Source of the DNA: Gemmatimonadota bacterium
GTDB lineage: Bacteria; Gemmatimonadota; Gemmatimonadetes; Longimicrobiales; Gaopeijiaceae
NCBI GenBank assembly: GCA_028873845.1
Contig: JAPPNO010000131.1
Span: forward strand, 1 to 50,152
DNA: 50,152 nucleotides
Reading direction: 5' to 3'
In this document: positions 7,614 through 14,907 of the stretch, in pieces
Layout of the letters: the number at the start of each line of letters is the position of its first letter
Numbering within the stretch: the first letter of the stretch is position 1
Made by a program: the position numbers and the translations under genes
Notes under the pieces: generated by a model
Told to the model about the DNA's origin: nothing
The model's database searches: none
The model's input: the letters and a program-made list of their open reading frames with translations, nothing else

Positions 7614-9134
7614 CTAAACGGATTCCGGGTCCCCCTCCCCCGCAGAAAACGGCCCCCCGACCACGCGCTTCACGTCGTCCATCACCGTGCCCGCATCCTC
7701 CGGCGGCTCGGTGAACAGGCTCACGACAATCGTGACCGCGAACCCCACCGCGAAGCCGGGGATCATCTCGTAGAGATCGTAGAAGTGCTGCTTGACGGCC
7801 AGCGTCCAGATCACCGCCGTGAGGAATCCCGAGATCATCCCCGCGATCGCGCCGGCACGCGTCGTCCCCTTCCAGAATAGCGAGCACAGCACGACCGGCG
7901 TGAAGGCCGAGGCCAGTCCCGACCAGGCGAAGAGGATGAACCAGAAGAGCATGCGGCTCTCGGGCAGCGCCACCGCAAGTCCCCCGAGCCCGATCACGAT
8001 CGTCAGCACCCGTCCGATCAGCGACAGCTTCCGGTCCGGGTAGTCCGGCCGGTAGACCTTCTGCACCACGTCCCGCACCACCGCCGATGAGGCCAGGATC
8101 AGCAGGGAGTCCACCGTCGACATGATCGCCGCCAGCACCACCACCAGGATCACCCCCGCGACGATCGCCGGAAACAGCTCGGTGGACATGACCGGGAGGA
8201 TCGTCTCGTGGTCGGTCAGGCCCGGGAAGAGAGCGCGTCCCGCGATCCCCGTCAGCACCGCTCCGATGTCGAAGACGATCATGCACACGACCGCCATCAC
8301 CCCGCCCCCGAGGATCTCGCCCCGGCTGCGCGCCGACATGAAGCGCGTCAGCAGCTGTGGCGCTCCCAGGAACGCCAGCCCGATCCCGACGAAGCTCACC
8401 GCGCTCATCACCCCGGTCAGCGTCAGCCCGTGTTCGCCCATCGGCCTGAGCAGCGCGGGGTCCGCCGCCCCGATTGCGGCCATCAGTTCTCCCCAGCCCC
8501 CCGCGTGCACGATCCCCACGATCGGCAGCACCAGCAGGCACAGGAACATGAGCACGCCCTGAAGCACGTCGCTGTACGCCACCGCCTTGAACCCGCCGAT
8601 GCTGGTGTACAGGAAGATGACGGCCGCCCCGATCAGGACCCCGCCCTCGTAGCTCGTCCCCAGGAAGGACGAGAATGCCTTGCCCGACGCGGTCAGCTGC
8701 GCGGACGTGTACGCCCAGACCATGCTGAAGATGATGATCGCGCTTACGAAGCGGATGATGTGTGCACGGTCGGCGAAGCGGTCGGACAGGTAGTCGGGGA
8801 CCGTGATCGCGTCGTAGCGGTCGGTGTACTCCTTGTACGGGCGTGCAACCAGCGACCACGCGAGCGCCACCCCGATCACTTCGCCCAGGACCACCCAGAG
8901 CGCGTGGAAGCCGACCAGGTACCCCATCCCGGTCAGGCCCAGCAGGAGCCAACCGCTCTCTCCCGTGGTGTTCGATGAGAAGGCGATCACCCAGGAGGGA
9001 AGCTTCTTGCCCGCCACGTAGAAACCCTTGACCGAGCGGCTCTCGCGGCTGCCCCACCAGCCGATTCCGATGAGGATGAAGAAGTAGCCGATGAGGACCG
9101 CGATGATGGCGGTGTTGGCGCCGGCGTTACCCAT
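7614..9134 (-). CDS. Sodium:solute symporter (SSS/PutP family)
   Basis: This 506-residue membrane protein has about 13 hydrophobic segments and the SSS-family organisation. The N-terminus GANTAIIAVLIGYFFILIGI is followed by RSVKGFYVAGKKLPSW, SSNTTGESGWLLLGLTGMGY, the RYDAITVPDYLSDRF segment and YTSIGGFKAVAYSDVLQG. These match PutP-like Na+/proline symporters, in which Ser/Thr residues of TM2 and TM9 bind sodium. Substrate cannot be decided. The neighbouring aminotransferase suggests an amino acid or amine. The ATG at 9132-9134 overlaps the stop of the 46-codon gene by 8 bp, so the two are coupled. The C-terminus (FTEPPEDAGTVMDDVKRVV) is cytoplasmic. Confidence 0.9.
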   Translation of the reverse strand: MGNAGANTAIIAVLIGYFFILIGIGWWGSRESRSVKGFYVAGKKLPSWVIAFSSNTTGESGWLLLGLTGMGYLVGFHALWVVLGEVIGVALAWSLVARPYKEYTDRYDAITVPDYLSDRFADRAHIIRFVSAIIIFSMVWAYTSAQLTASGKAFSSFLGTSYEGGVLIGAAVIFLYTSIGGFKAVAYSDVLQGVLMFLCLLVLPIVGIVHAGGWGELMAAIGAADPALLRPMGEHGLTLTGVMSAVSFVGIGLAFLGAPQLLTRFMSARSRGEILGGGVMAVVCMIVFDIGAVLTGIAGRALFPGLTDHETILPVMSTELFPAIVAGVILVVVLAAIMSTVDSLLILASSAVVRDVVQKVYRPDYPDRKLSLIGRVLTIVIGLGGLAVALPESRMLFWFILFAWSGLASAFTPVVLCSLFWKGTTRAGAIAGMISGFLTAVIWTLAVKQHFYDLYEMIPGFAVGFAVTIVVSLFTEPPEDAGTVMDDVKRVVGGPFSAGEGDPESV

Positions 9135-9267
9135 CGGCCTTCTCCCCGCCGGCCTTGCGGATGTCGGCGTCGCGGTGGATCAGATAGGCGGCCACGACCA
9201 GGATGACGCCCGGCACGGTGCTCGCGGCCATGAGGAGCCAGGTGCCGAGCGAAAGTCCGGCGATCAT
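9127..9267 (-). CDS. 46-aa single-span membrane protein, putative symporter accessory subunit
   Basis: The protein has one hydrophobic span (LGTWLLMAASTVPGVILVVAAYLI) followed by a charged tail HRDADIRKAGGEKADG. Its ATG at 9265-9267 overlaps the aminotransferase stop (ATGA), and its TAA overlaps the start of the sodium symporter gene by 8 bp. Both overlaps make it very likely a real translated gene, although it is too short for most gene callers. Small single-span proteins are known next to some sodium symporters (DUF4212-type and others annotated as symporter small accessory proteins), where they are needed for transport or stability. Membership in one of those families is inference from size, topology and position. 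Confidence 0.7.
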   Translation of the reverse strand: MIAGLSLGTWLLMAASTVPGVILVVAAYLIHRDADIRKAGGEKADG

Positions 9268-10667
9268 CGTCGGGCCTCCACGGTCGCGCACGCCCGCTCC
9301 AGGCGAGCCGTCACCTCTTCCATCTCTTCCTCCTCGATGAGCAGCGAGGGCCCGAGCCGGATCACGTGTCCGTGCAGCCCTCCGATTCCGATGAGCAGGC
9401 CCTCGTCGCGGGCCGCGTGCAGCAGTTTCCCCGCCAGGCGCGGCGATGGTTCCTTCGTGGCGGGATCCTCGACCAGTTCGATCGCCTGCATGAGTCCCAT
9501 TCCGCGGACCTCGCCGATCCAGTTGTAGCGGGCGCCCAGGGCGTCGAGTGCGTTGCGCAGCTGTCCGCCCCGGTCGCGCGCCCGGGTCCTCACATCCTCT
9601 GCGTGCATGACCCCCAGCGTCGCCACCATGGCGGCCATGCACACCGGATTGCCGCCAAAGGTAGAAATGGTCTTGCCGCGCCAGCTCCCGGCGATCTCCG
9701 CCGTGGTGGTGACCGCCCCGACCGGCATCCCCCCCGCGATCCCCTTGGCCATGACCATGATGTCGGGGACGATATCCCAGTGCTCGATCCCGAACCAGTG
9801 CGTGCCGGTTCGCCCGAATCCGGCCTGCACTTCGTCGGCGATGAGGAGGCCGCCGTATGAACGGATGATCTCGGCCATGCGCTGGAAGTAGCCCCGTGGG
9901 GGGACGATGTAGCCTCCCACCCCCTGGATCGTCTCGGCGATGAAGGCGGCGGGATGGCCGTTGGTCGTGGTCTCGATGACCTCGATCAGGTCGCGGGCGT
10001 AGATCTCGACCAGTTCCTCGTCGGAGGCGTCGCCGAAGGGGGCGCGGTAGGGGTAGGGGGAGAGCGCGTGGGTGATTCCGGTCACGGTGCCAGGGAGGAC
10101 GCGCCACGGGGCGTGCGCGGTGAGCGCGGCGGCCATGCTGGTGCGGCCGTGGTACGCCTGGCGCAGCGCGATGATCTCGGTGCGGCCGGTGTGGAGTCGT
10201 GCTGTTGCGAGGGCGGTCTCGATCGCCTCCGTGCCGCTGTTAAGGAAGAAGGTGCGGTCGAGGTCGCCGGGTGAGATGTCGGCGAGGGCGCGGGCGGCTT
10301 CGACCTGGCGGTGGTTGACGTAGAGGGTCGACAGGTGGCCGACGCGGGCGGCTTGTTGCTGGACGGCGGCCACGATGGCCGGGTGGCAGTGGCCCAGCGA
10401 GGTGGTGAGGATGCCGGCGAAGGCGTCGAGGTATTCGCGGCCGTCGTAGTCCGTGACGCGGCAGCCGGAGCCTGCGGCGATGGCGAGGGGGTCATCGTAG
10501 AGGGGTCTGACGCAGTCGAAGAGGTGACGGCGTTGCTCGTTGAAGATGTCGGCGCTGCGGGAAGTGCGGTTGCCGGATGCCGTTGCCGGCTTCCGGCCCC
10601 GGCGGATATCGTCCTGTCGGCCATCGATCGCGGCCGGGTCTGTTGTACCTTGCAGCGAAGTGCTCAT
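9264..10667 (-). CDS. Class III aminotransferase (PLP-dependent), AGXT2-like
   Basis: This 467-residue fold-type I aminotransferase contains AGSGCRVTDYDGREYLDAFAG at the start of the fold, FLNSGTEAIETAL (phosphate-binding loop), RQAYHGRT, LLIADEVQAGFGRTG (Asp contacting the pyridine nitrogen) and MVMAKGIAGGMPVG, which holds the PLP lysine. The pattern is closest to alanine-glyoxylate and omega-amino-acid:pyruvate aminotransferases. Substrate is uncertain. The first 35-40 residues have no match to the fold and may mean that the true start is internal. It is the first gene of an overlapping operon with the 46-aa membrane protein and the sodium symporter, suggesting uptake and transamination of the same amino compound. 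Confidence 0.88.
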   Translation of the reverse strand: MSTSLQGTTDPAAIDGRQDDIRRGRKPATASGNRTSRSADIFNEQRRHLFDCVRPLYDDPLAIAAGSGCRVTDYDGREYLDAFAGILTTSLGHCHPAIVAAVQQQAARVGHLSTLYVNHRQVEAARALADISPGDLDRTFFLNSGTEAIETALATARLHTGRTEIIALRQAYHGRTSMAAALTAHAPWRVLPGTVTGITHALSPYPYRAPFGDASDEELVEIYARDLIEVIETTTNGHPAAFIAETIQGVGGYIVPPRGYFQRMAEIIRSYGGLLIADEVQAGFGRTGTHWFGIEHWDIVPDIMVMAKGIAGGMPVGAVTTTAEIAGSWRGKTISTFGGNPVCMAAMVATLGVMHAEDVRTRARDRGGQLRNALDALGARYNWIGEVRGMGLMQAIELVEDPATKEPSPRLAGKLLHAARDEGLLIGIGGLHGHVIRLGPSLLIEEEEMEEVTARLERACATVEARR

Positions 10668-10811
10668 GCGTGGATTCGTCGCTTGTCAGTCAGGTTCCTG
10701 CTGGAAAAGAGGCGAGTCATATTCGCGCTCCGGGCGCGTCCCGTCCAGTTTCGCGGACCCGTCGGCCAAACATCCCCCCGGCCTCATCCAAGGACTGCCG
10801 GGGTTGGGTGT

Positions 10812-11216
10812 TCAAAAGGGGTTGACCACCCGAATCCCACCGTAGTCCTGCTCCGCGCTCATGTCCTCGGAGTAGACGGCGTCGCAACCGAGCGTGCGGG
10901 CGGCGGCGAGAATGGCCGCATCCCAATACGAGAGACCGAAGCGCCGGCGTATCGAAAGCGCACTCCTGAACACGCCGAGCGTCACGGCCTGGACCCGCAT
11001 CTCCAGCACCGGCTCGAGGAAGCGCAACGCGTCGTCGTCGGAGAGTCGTCCGGGTCGGGTGGCGCGGGTCGCCTGGTGGTAGAACTCCTGGAGTACCTGC
11101 ACCGAAACGGCGAGATTCGGCTCGGCCAGGAGTTCCCGCGCACGACGACGCTTGGCCTCCTCTTCGGGGAGGATGCTTGCCGCGTAGAGCAGCACGTTCG
11201 TGTCGACGAAGCGCAC
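10812..11216 (-). CDS. PIN-domain toxin (VapC-like)
   Basis: This is a complete 134-residue PIN domain with MRFVDTNVLLYAAS (first Asp), VQVLQEFYHQATR (Glu), LSYWDAAILAAARTLG (Asp) and VYSEDMSAEQDY (last acidic site). The YWDA and QEFY motifs place it in the VapC subgroup that pairs with ribbon-helix-helix antitoxins. The start is a GTG at 11214-11216, 9 bp after the stop of the antitoxin gene upstream. The predicted role is an RNase toxin held inactive by that antitoxin. About 144 bp follow before the aminotransferase start; I see no gene or clear terminator there. Confidence 0.85.
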   Translation of the reverse strand: MRFVDTNVLLYAASILPEEEAKRRRARELLAEPNLAVSVQVLQEFYHQATRATRPGRLSDDDALRFLEPVLEMRVQAVTLGVFRSALSIRRRFGLSYWDAAILAAARTLGCDAVYSEDMSAEQDYGGIRVVNPF

Positions 11217-11225
11217 CCCGGTTTA

Positions 11226-11561
11226 TCAGCCGCCGGTGTCGGGGCGACGGGCCGGATCCGCTTCGGAACCGATCGCCGAACGGTCGTGGAGCGCCGCCCG
11301 CGGCAGGTTGTCGGCCATGTGCAGCCCAACCCCGCGTGCGTCGAAGTCGGTGAAGACCTCTTCGAACAGTCTGCGCCTGCGCTCAAGCGCGGACTCGAGG
11401 GGCGGCGACTCCAGTCTTCCTTGCCGCCGGTCGCCGGGCGCGAGACGCCGCAGGAACTCCCGCACAAGCGCCGACACCGACGTGTCCAATTCCGCCGCTC
11501 GGACCCGGGCGCGGCGATGGGTTTCCTCGTCAACGGACACGGTTATGTTTCGCATGGACAC
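11226..11561 (-). CDS. Ribbon-helix-helix antitoxin
   Basis: This protein of up to 111 residues begins with MRNITVSVDEETHRRARVRA, a beta strand and helix typical of ribbon-helix-helix DNA-binding antitoxins, followed by ELDTSVSALVREFLRRL, the second helix. The remainder is charged and probably flexible, as expected for the toxin-binding part. Two starts are possible: GTG at 11559-11561 or ATG at 11553-11555 (two codons shorter). It precedes the PIN toxin gene by 9 bp. An inverted repeat overlapping the start region and a good promoter just upstream support autoregulation of the pair. Confidence 0.8.
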   Translation of the reverse strand: MSMRNITVSVDEETHRRARVRAAELDTSVSALVREFLRRLAPGDRRQGRLESPPLESALERRRRLFEEVFTDFDARGVGLHMADNLPRAALHDRSAIGSEADPARRPDTGG

Positions 11562-11581
11562 AGCCTCACAGTTTCTGTGTC
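11557..11581. promoter_or_regulatory. Inverted repeat at the antitoxin start, putative operator
   Basis: GACACAG (11557-11563) and CTGTGTC (11575-11581) are perfect 7-bp arms 11 bp apart, between the -10 box and the start codon of the antitoxin gene. A complex bound here would block transcription. Assigned from symmetry and position. Confidence 0.5.
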
Positions 11582-11585
11582 ATAC

Positions 11586-11614
11586 AGTATAGCCGTCGCT
11601 TGGGGATGATCCAA
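11586..11614 (-). promoter_or_regulatory. Predicted promoter of the RHH antitoxin/PIN toxin operon
   Basis: On the minus strand TTGGAT (11609-11614) and TATACT (11586-11591) are 17 bp apart. The antitoxin start codon follows 24-30 bp further on. The putative operator lies between the -10 box and the start. Confidence 0.55.
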
Positions 11615-11624
11615 GACTTCATCA

Positions 11625-11662
11625 TGTCAACTGCGGTTCACATTCTGTCAACCGCGGTTTAC
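11625..11662. repeat. Double palindrome element, copy A
   Basis: This 38-bp stretch consists of two imperfect palindromes, GTCAACTGCGGTTCAC and GTCAACCGCGGTTTAC, with matching positions 22 bp apart (about two helical turns). It lies just upstream of the antitoxin promoter and overlaps the 3' end of the mmsA gene. A second copy at 19147-19184 matches at 30 of 38 positions by eye. The spacing suggests a binding site for a dimer-of-dimers regulator; on the minus strand each unit contains a TTGACA box. Confidence 0.55.
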
Positions 11663-13119
11663 CACCTCGAAATCACGACCCGCTGATCCGTGTAGAACGA
11701 CACCGCGTCCCGCCCTTGCGCCTTCAAGTCCCCGTAGAAGGAGTTCCGCGCCCCCCCGAACGGAAAGAAGGCCATCGGCGCGGCCACCCCGATGTTGACC
11801 CCGATCATCGAGATCCCCGCCCGGTACCGGAACTCCCGCGCCGCACGGCCCGAGTTGGTGAAGATCGACGCCGCGTTGCCGTACGGGCTCTTCCCCAAGA
11901 GCTCCAGCGCGGCCTCGAGGCTCGGCGCCCGCGCCAACCCCGCCACCGGACCGAACACCTCTTCGCGGCCGATCGGCATCTCCGGCGTCACGTCCTCGAA
12001 GACGGTGGGGCCGACCCAGTGGCCGCGCGGATAACCCGTCACCTCCGCCCGGCGGCCATCCATCACCAGCCGCGCACCATCCCTCTCGCCCTCGTCGATG
12101 AACCCGTTCACCCGGTCACGGTGCCCCCCCGAAATCACCGGTCCCATGTCCACCCCCTCGTCCAGCCCCCGCCCCATCCGCAACCCCGCCGCCCCATCCA
12201 GGATCCCATCCCGCATCGGCCCGTACGCGTCCCCCACCCCCACCACCACCGACCCCGCCAGGCAGCGCTGCCCCGCCGACCCGAACACCGATCCCACCAC
12301 AGCATCCGCCACCATCTCCGGATCCGCGTCCGGCAGCACGATCATGTGGTTTTTCGCGCCACCCAGCGCCTGCACCCGCTTCCCCGCCGCCCCCGCCCGC
12401 GCGTACACGATCTTCGCCACCCGGCTCGACCCCACGAACGACACGCCCGCCACATCCGGATGGTCGATCAGCGCCACGACCGCTTGATGGCGGCCGTGTA
12501 CCACGTTCAGCACGCCCGGCGGCAGCCCCGCCCGCGCGGCCAGCTCGACCACGCGCTGGTGCGTGAGCGGGTCCTGCTCGCTCGGCTTGAGCACCGCCGT
12601 GTTGCCCGCTGCCACCGCGTAGGGCCAGAACCAGAGCGGAATCATGACGGGGAAGTTGTACGGGGTGACCACCGCGAAGACGCCGATGGGCTGCCGCACC
12701 GTCTCGCAGTCGACGCCGCGCGCGACGTCCTCGAGGGTGTCGCCCATCATGAGGGTGGGCATCCCGGCCGCGTGCTCCACGTTCTCGATGCCGCGCTGCA
12801 CCTCGCCCCACGTCTCGGGGACGTTCTTGCCGTGTTCGCGCGAGAGGCTCACGGCGAGGTCGTCGTGGTGCTCGTCGAGGAGCGCCTTCAGGCGGAAGAG
12901 GACGCGGGCGCGCTCGACCACGGGGGTGCGGCGCCAGGCGGGGAAGGCGGCGCGGGCGGCCTGGACGGCGCGGTCCACCTCGGTCCGGCCCGAGAGGGGG
13001 ACCGAGCCAAGCGCCTCGGCGGTGGCCGGGTCGGTGACGGCGAGCCTCTCGCAGGCATCACCGGGTAGCCACTCACCGGCTATGTAGTTGCCGGCGTGGG
13101 GGCGTGGGGTGGTCGTCAT
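11659..13119 (-). CDS. mmsA: CoA-acylating methylmalonate-semialdehyde dehydrogenase
   Basis: This 486-residue aldehyde dehydrogenase is of the MmsA type. It converts methylmalonate or malonate semialdehyde with NAD+ and CoA to propionyl-CoA or acetyl-CoA in valine, beta-alanine and inositol breakdown. Visible motifs are GVFAVVTPYNFPVMIPLW (cofactor site), AGNTAVLKPSEQDPL, VSFVGSSRVAKIVY, QALGGAKNHMIVLPDAD (a subfamily hallmark) and SAGQRCLAGSVVVG, containing the catalytic Cys. The end GARNSFYGDLKAQGRDAVSFYT is also typical of MmsA. The ATG at 13117-13119 overlaps the stop of the propeller gene (ATGA); earlier start codons in the frame have no family match. It is the last gene of a three-gene overlapping operon. 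Confidence 0.92.
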   Translation of the reverse strand: MTTTPRPHAGNYIAGEWLPGDACERLAVTDPATAEALGSVPLSGRTEVDRAVQAARAAFPAWRRTPVVERARVLFRLKALLDEHHDDLAVSLSREHGKNVPETWGEVQRGIENVEHAAGMPTLMMGDTLEDVARGVDCETVRQPIGVFAVVTPYNFPVMIPLWFWPYAVAAGNTAVLKPSEQDPLTHQRVVELAARAGLPPGVLNVVHGRHQAVVALIDHPDVAGVSFVGSSRVAKIVYARAGAAGKRVQALGGAKNHMIVLPDADPEMVADAVVGSVFGSAGQRCLAGSVVVGVGDAYGPMRDGILDGAAGLRMGRGLDEGVDMGPVISGGHRDRVNGFIDEGERDGARLVMDGRRAEVTGYPRGHWVGPTVFEDVTPEMPIGREEVFGPVAGLARAPSLEAALELLGKSPYGNAASIFTNSGRAAREFRYRAGISMIGVNIGVAAPMAFFPFGGARNSFYGDLKAQGRDAVSFYTDQRVVISRW

Positions 13120-14369
13120 TCTTCCATCCCTCCCCGGGGACCCGTGCCGGGGTGCCGGATCACCCGGTAGCGAACCACGCTTGCGAGATCCAGCGGGTCG
13201 TATTCGGTCACCCACAGGTGCGTCATGCTGGCCTGCCGGATGCGCGACCGCACCGGCAGAAGCAGAGAGCCGATCGGGTCGCCCGTCTCGCTCAGCACAT
13301 GCACGGGCGTTCCGCGGTCGGTGCGGCGCAGCTCGACCCAGATCGTCCCGTCGAGGCCGAGGGTGACGGCAGCCGGGGGGTACACCAGGGGCGCGCGTTC
13401 GCGGGCAATGGCTCTGAAGCGGCGCGCGAGGTCGTTTTCAGGCACCATCTCGGCAATGCCCCGGTCCATTGCCGAATCGGGAATCGGCTCGCCAGGGTAC
13501 GGATAGGACCGCGAGAAGACCGTGTCATGGGTCGGGCGCACCAGCGTCAGGTTGTAGGCGGGGTCGAGGGTCGATTGATCGGCTGTCATGAACAGGAACC
13601 GGCTTCCATCCGGCGCGATTCCCGCCCGTACCCGGAAAGCGAACGGAACCGGGTTGTTGAGGCCGGATACGGTGACGCTCCAACGTTCATCGTCCGGCCG
13701 CGGCGGCGTGGCTACAACGCTCGGTTCCCCACCGCGCGACACCCGCAGAAACACTGCTCCCCCCACCACGTTCCCGCCGCCGGCCGGGACCATCAGATAG
13801 GCGTCCCCGAGCTTCGCACCCTCGGCATCCACGGCTGCGGGGATGAAGCGGATATAGGTGCTATCCGCTTCCGCAGCACGGAAGTCCCGGCCAAAGAACC
13901 GGCCGGCCTCCGTGCGGATCAGAGTCCCATCCGGCAGCAGGTACGTTCCGCGGTTGAGTTCCGCATCCCACACAACCAAGGTGTCCGCCGTCCAAAAGAC
14001 GGGACCCACGTACCGGAATTCTCCTGGTCCGTCCCCACTCCGTCCGATCATGGTCACCAGCGTTCCAGTCGAATCGTAGAGGCGCAACCGGCGATCCTGC
14101 GGCTCCGGCACGACAATCTCGCGCCGCGGTCCGACGTAGACCCGCGATACCACGGAAAAGTCCTCGGCGTTCCCGTCGAGCCGCAGATCCTCGACGAGCT
14201 CCCACTCCGTGTCCGCCGAATCGCCCTCCGCATCCTCCGCCTGGGGGGGATCGTCTCCCGCGCCCGTGCAGGCAAGGCAGATGGTCACGCCACCGATCAG
14301 GGCGAGCAGCCCCTGAATCAAGCCGGGGTCTTCTCCACGGCCTGCCGGCGAAGCACGCCGCGAGTTCAC
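13116..14369 (-). CDS. 6-bladed beta-propeller protein (secreted or lipoprotein)
   Basis: This 417-residue protein begins at a GTG (14367-14369) overlapping the EVE gene stop (GTGA). A hydrophobic segment (GLIQGLLALIGGVTICLACTG) near residues 15-36 looks like a lipoprotein signal, with LACT as a possible lipobox. The rest is repeated four-stranded blades: LVEDLRLDGNAEDFSVVSRVYV, RRLRLYDSTGTLVTMIGRSGDGPGEF, DTLVVWDAELNRGTYLLPDG and later WVELRRTDRGTPVHVLSETG. The GRSGDGPGEF turn is the hallmark shared with the two other propeller proteins in this window. Function is unknown; such propellers usually bind ligands or proteins at the cell surface. Its stop overlaps the mmsA start. Confidence 0.75.
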   Translation of the reverse strand: MNSRRASPAGRGEDPGLIQGLLALIGGVTICLACTGAGDDPPQAEDAEGDSADTEWELVEDLRLDGNAEDFSVVSRVYVGPRREIVVPEPQDRRLRLYDSTGTLVTMIGRSGDGPGEFRYVGPVFWTADTLVVWDAELNRGTYLLPDGTLIRTEAGRFFGRDFRAAEADSTYIRFIPAAVDAEGAKLGDAYLMVPAGGGNVVGGAVFLRVSRGGEPSVVATPPRPDDERWSVTVSGLNNPVPFAFRVRAGIAPDGSRFLFMTADQSTLDPAYNLTLVRPTHDTVFSRSYPYPGEPIPDSAMDRGIAEMVPENDLARRFRAIARERAPLVYPPAAVTLGLDGTIWVELRRTDRGTPVHVLSETGDPIGSLLLPVRSRIRQASMTHLWVTEYDPLDLASVVRYRVIRHPGTGPRGGMEE

Positions 14370-14833
14370 GACCGATTCTCCGCCATCGCGACGATGAACT
14401 CGAATTCGGCTTCCGTCACCGGCTGCACCGAGAGCCGGCTGCGGTTCACCAGCACCATGTCGGCCAGCTCCGGTGTGGCCCGGATCTCTGGCAGCGCCAC
14501 CTCGCGCTCGAACTTCTCCACGAAGCGGACATCCACCATGAACCAGCGGGGGTTCTCGTCGGTCGCCTTGGGGTCGAAGTACTTGTTCGACGCGTCGAAC
14601 TGGGTGAAGTCGGGGTACGACTCGCGGCACACCTCGGCGATGCCGGCGACGCCGGGCGGCTTGGCATTCGAGTGGTAGAAGAGGACGCGGTCGCCGATCC
14701 GCATCCTGTCGCGCATGAGATTGCGGGCGGCGTAGTTGCGGACTCCGTCCCAATGGGTGGTGCCGTCGCGTTCGAGGTCGTCGATCGAGTAGACGTAGGG
14801 CTCGCTCTTCATGAGCCAGTGCTGGCGGGGCAT
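14366..14833 (-). CDS. EVE domain-containing protein
   Basis: This 155-residue protein is a single EVE domain, the fold related to PUA and YTH that binds modified bases. Visible hallmarks are HWLMKSEPYVYSIDDL at the N-terminus, HWDGVRNYAARNLMRD, the basic RIGDRVLFYHSNAKPPGVAGIAEV and DPKATDENPRWFMVDVRF, followed by LVNRSRLSVQPVTEAEF near the end. Human thymocyte nuclear protein 1 is a related protein; bacterial members are proposed to recognise modified cytosine, often in restriction or RNA-modification settings. Here the gene heads an operon with a propeller protein and mmsA, which gives no clue to such a role. The ATG at 14831-14833 gives the usual family length. Confidence 0.92.
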   Translation of the reverse strand: MPRQHWLMKSEPYVYSIDDLERDGTTHWDGVRNYAARNLMRDRMRIGDRVLFYHSNAKPPGVAGIAEVCRESYPDFTQFDASNKYFDPKATDENPRWFMVDVRFVEKFEREVALPEIRATPELADMVLVNRSRLSVQPVTEAEFEFIVAMAENRS

Positions 14834-14907
14834 GGGGTTCTCCGGGGATGGGGACTCCGAAGATACAACCGGGGGGGCGGGTCTGCCCGGGGTTCGACGC
14901 GCGTCCG

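Noticed and set aside
12100-12400. C-rich runs that look like repeats or a CRISPR array
   Set aside because: The runs lie inside the mmsA coding sequence, follow its codons, and have no regular spacing.
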